Assembly: GCA_002778715.1 (NCBI GenBank)
Contig: PFAA01000041.1
Coordinates: forward strand, 1-6,088
Direction of reading: 5' to 3'
DNA: 6,088 nt
Source of the DNA: Candidatus Campbellbacteria bacterium CG10_big_fil_rev_8_21_14_0_10_35_52
GTDB taxonomy: Bacteria > Patescibacteriota > Minisyncoccia > Phycocordibacterales > UBA2163
Made by a program: the position numbers and the translations under genes. Positions 4,597 through 6,088 of the stretch are shown here, one piece after another; within the stretch, counting starts at the first letter, position 1; each line of letters starts with the position of its first letter. Under the pieces are notes generated by a model. That model had not been told where the DNA came from. It did no database searches and saw only the letters and a list, made by a program, of their open reading frames with translations.

Positions 4597-4854
4597 TTAC
4601 TTTTTTAGCTCATCGAACTTCTTCTTGAATTGTTCTTCGGTTGCGCCCCCGAATGCGAAAAACTCATCATTCACAAGAATGCCGGGACTTGAAAGAATGT
4701 TATATTTTTGCACTAACGCTTGGCCTTCGGGCGTGGTCATATCAATTTCCTCAATAGTAAGTTCTAGATAGTCACCTTTCATTTTTTCCAGCGTTGTTTT
4801 TACCGCTATACAATGCTGACAACCCGTGGGACGAATAAGTGTTACTTTTATCAT
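4597..4854 (-). CDS. Small thioredoxin-like protein (Thioredoxin_3-like)
   Basis: This 85-residue protein has a thioredoxin/glutaredoxin fold. The N-terminal strand IKVTLIRP leads to the redox motif TGCQHC (C12, C15). A helix follows, then strand ELTIEEIDM, the cis-proline loop ILSSPGILV (P57), strand DEFFAFGG and a C-terminal helix rich in Lys and Glu. The size and the SSP loop fit the small Thioredoxin_3 group rather than full thioredoxin with WCGPC. It has no signal peptide, so it is expected in the cytoplasm, where it could exchange electrons or a metal with the cluster's membrane proteins. The ATG is 12 bases after the preceding stop and has only an A/T-rich leader. Roles in disulfide reduction or in metal binding by the CxxC cannot be separated on sequence alone. 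Confidence 0.85.
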   Translation of the reverse strand: MIKVTLIRPTGCQHCIAVKTTLEKMKGDYLELTIEEIDMTTPEGQALVQKYNILSSPGILVNDEFFAFGGATEEQFKKKFDELKK

Positions 4855-4866
4855 AAATTTTTATGT

Positions 4867-5076
4867 TTATTTATTATTCATAATTTGTTTGTTCGCGCTC
4901 GACCTTGCGCGAATTGCGCGCGCAACAATAATTGCACCGACAATAACAATAATAGCGATAAGCGGACTTACCCAATCTGATTCGGCCACATTCGTAATTT
5001 CTGTCCCTTCTTCGTGCGCGAATACTCGCGGTGCAGAAAAAAGCAAGATTGTAATTGTAGAAAGAAGAATTTTCAT
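4867..5076 (-). CDS. Exported one-TM small protein of unknown function
   Basis: The product has 69 residues. A classical signal peptide spans 1-20 (MKILLSTITILLFSAPRVFA), with predicted cleavage after VFA leaving an N-terminal HEEGTE. A short outside region (21-36) precedes one membrane segment at about 37-55 (VSPLIAIIVIVGAIIVARAI) and a basic cytoplasmic tail (RARSSANKQ). The start at 5076 is preferred over an upstream in-frame ATG at 5157 because the signal peptide begins there and the ATG overlaps the previous gene's stop as ATGA, indicating translational coupling. The protein has no cysteine, so it is not itself a thiol relay. It may be an accessory subunit or a metal-binding membrane peptide, since the new N-terminal His and following Glu residues could ligate metal. 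I do not recognise the family. Confidence 0.75.
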   Translation of the reverse strand: MKILLSTITILLFSAPRVFAHEEGTEITNVAESDWVSPLIAIIVIVGAIIVARAIRARSSANKQIMNNK

Positions 5077-6041
5077 AGATTTATATTTTCTACTCTTCGT
5101 CTGCGAAAAGCATCCCATAGAATGATAAAACTTATAATCCCCGCGAACACAAGCCATGGGATAATGCCTCCCGTTCCTTGGGGGAGGTTTAATGACGATT
5201 CAATAACAGAAGATTCGGCAATTTTGGGGAATGTTATTTCTAAAAACCTGTTCCAGCTCTGATGAATAATTGAATCCTCAAACCAGGCCATTCCGAAAAA
5301 GCCGTAGTTAAAGATAAAAGCACCTAAGCCGACCAACGCCCACGCGACCCAGCGTTTTACTTTGTCCTGATATAAAGAGAGTTTATTCATTGCGTTAATA
5401 CCTAATAATGCCAGCACTACCAAGAAAAGAAGCGGTACGATCCGTCCGAGTCCGTGAAGCGCGCCGAGCGATGCGCCGACTGTCGGAATGCCCAGCGTCG
5501 CAACATAACCAAAGAGAATGTAGAAAGCGGGATTTGGACATCCTACACCAGCATTGCCTAAAAAGAATCCTAAGAAGAAACTGCGCACATAGTCATTTTT
5601 TCTCTGTAAGGATGCGGGAAGAATTGTTTGCCTGAACGGCAACTTGAATTTAATGAGGTTAAGTTCTGAAATACCAAATATCAATGCGGCGACTCCTCCG
5701 AGAATAAGCATCCAGCTGATAACCCGATAGAGTTCCACAAATCCTCCAAGCCAACCAAGAGCCATCCCGTAGAGCGTGAAGGTTAGAGTAAGCCCCGCGC
5801 CAAAAAGAAGCGCCATCATAAGCCCCTTGCCGATTTTTTTTGAAAGCGCAAGCGGCACAATGATGAATACCAGCGGAAAAGTGCATGGCAGAAAAATCAT
5901 TGAAAGACCAGCGAGGAATGACAGTGAATAGCCAGGAATAAACTCCTGCGAGGTCCACAAGCTAAAAAGTCCAATAAGAATTATTGAAAAAAGGACAAAC
6001 GCCACAGTCACCAGCCAGATTTTAAAGGTTTTTGGGTTCAT
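5073..6041 (-). CDS. CcdA/DsbD-type transmembrane thiol-electron carrier
   Basis: This 322-residue membrane protein has about eight transmembrane segments: roughly 8-28, 40-63, 75-98, 106-127, 152-180, 198-217, 229-250 and 292-311. Each half carries one membrane cysteine in a proline motif: LPCTFP (C53) and GCPNP (C168). This matches the paired cysteines of the CcdA/DsbD central domain, which passes electrons from cytoplasmic thioredoxin across the membrane to extracytoplasmic thiol proteins. Compared with a six-TM CcdA of about 200-240 residues it has an extra N-terminal segment and an extracytoplasmic loop (about 251-290) before a last segment with a basic RRRR end. A TM histidine lies in LHGLGR (H196). 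It is the first visible gene of the cluster. The likely partners are the thioredoxin-like protein downstream and unknown exported targets. The ATG at 6041 has no Shine-Dalgarno site; the TGA stop overlaps the next start. Confidence 0.82.
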   Translation of the reverse strand: MNPKTFKIWLVTVAFVLFSIILIGLFSLWTSQEFIPGYSLSFLAGLSMIFLPCTFPLVFIIVPLALSKKIGKGLMMALLFGAGLTLTFTLYGMALGWLGGFVELYRVISWMLILGGVAALIFGISELNLIKFKLPFRQTILPASLQRKNDYVRSFFLGFFLGNAGVGCPNPAFYILFGYVATLGIPTVGASLGALHGLGRIVPLLFLVVLALLGINAMNKLSLYQDKVKRWVAWALVGLGAFIFNYGFFGMAWFEDSIIHQSWNRFLEITFPKIAESSVIESSLNLPQGTGGIIPWLVFAGIISFIILWDAFRRRRVENINL

Positions 6042-6047
6042 AGGTTT

Positions 6048-6056
6048 AATTTAACA
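6048..6056 (-). promoter_or_regulatory. Extended -10 element just upstream of the cluster
   Basis: On the minus strand this is TG-T-TAAATT (6056 down to 6048), with 6 bases to the ATG at 6041, so transcription would begin at the start codon. TTGAAT (6074-6069) upstream is a possible -35 with a short 15-base spacer. The window ends 47 bases above the gene, so further upstream genes of the operon cannot be excluded. Confidence 0.35.
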
Positions 6057-6088
6057 CGAAACGAGTCAATTCAAATCTTTTTTCTTTT

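Noticed and set aside
5077..5157. Longer start (ATG 5157) for the exported 69-aa protein
   Set aside because: The added 27 residues are polar, overlap the carrier gene in another frame and would bury the signal peptide; the ATGA coupling supports 5076.

Overview
The window is AT-rich bacterial DNA with compact genes. No start in it has a recognisable Shine-Dalgarno sequence. The small proteins and gene style suggest a Candidate Phyla Radiation (Patescibacteria/Parcubacteria-like) genome, but no ribosomal or other taxonomic marker is present, so this is inference. The standard code with TGA as a stop fits: the long ORFs contain no in-frame TGA, and one gene pair uses an ATGA stop/start overlap.

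Layout. Positions 1-74 hold the tail of an unidentified plus-strand gene. A promoter near 134-163 precedes a YruB/Uxx-star type glutaredoxin (235-498), a 14-bp hairpin (525-567), tRNA-Arg(CCT) with encoded CCA (589-663) and a terminator-like hairpin (692-740). On the minus strand lie tRNA-Phe(GAA) (925-997) and a small one-TM protein (1051-1338). A GC-rich block of nested inverted repeats (about 1406-1622) separates that gene from a plus-strand pair: an XRE-type regulator (1683-1898) and, 18 bases on, a 596-aa ABC half-exporter (1917-3707). A 12-bp hairpin (3842-3868) and mostly empty AT-rich sequence follow.

Positions 4152-6041 form a minus-strand gene cluster of a probable thiol-redox and metal-handling type. 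In transcription order: a CcdA/DsbD-type eight-TM electron carrier with one cysteine in each half; a 69-aa exported protein with one TM segment; an 85-aa CxxC thioredoxin-like protein; an 81-codon two-TM protein interrupted by one TGA and lacking a normal start; and a 59-aa TRASH-like cysteine protein. The last gene is recognised here from its reading frame and cysteine pattern. Spacings are 16 bases or less, with one 4-base overlap. My working reading is that the carrier brings reducing equivalents across the membrane to the small exported or membrane partners, while the thioredoxin-like and TRASH-like proteins act on the cytoplasmic side. The substrate, such as a metal ion or a protein disulfide, cannot be read from the sequence.

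The points most worth a second look are this five-gene module, its interrupted member, the consistent lack of Shine-Dalgarno sites with -10 motifs very close to start codons, and the repeated GC-rich hairpins. I found no CRISPR array, intact transposase, rRNA or replication origin.
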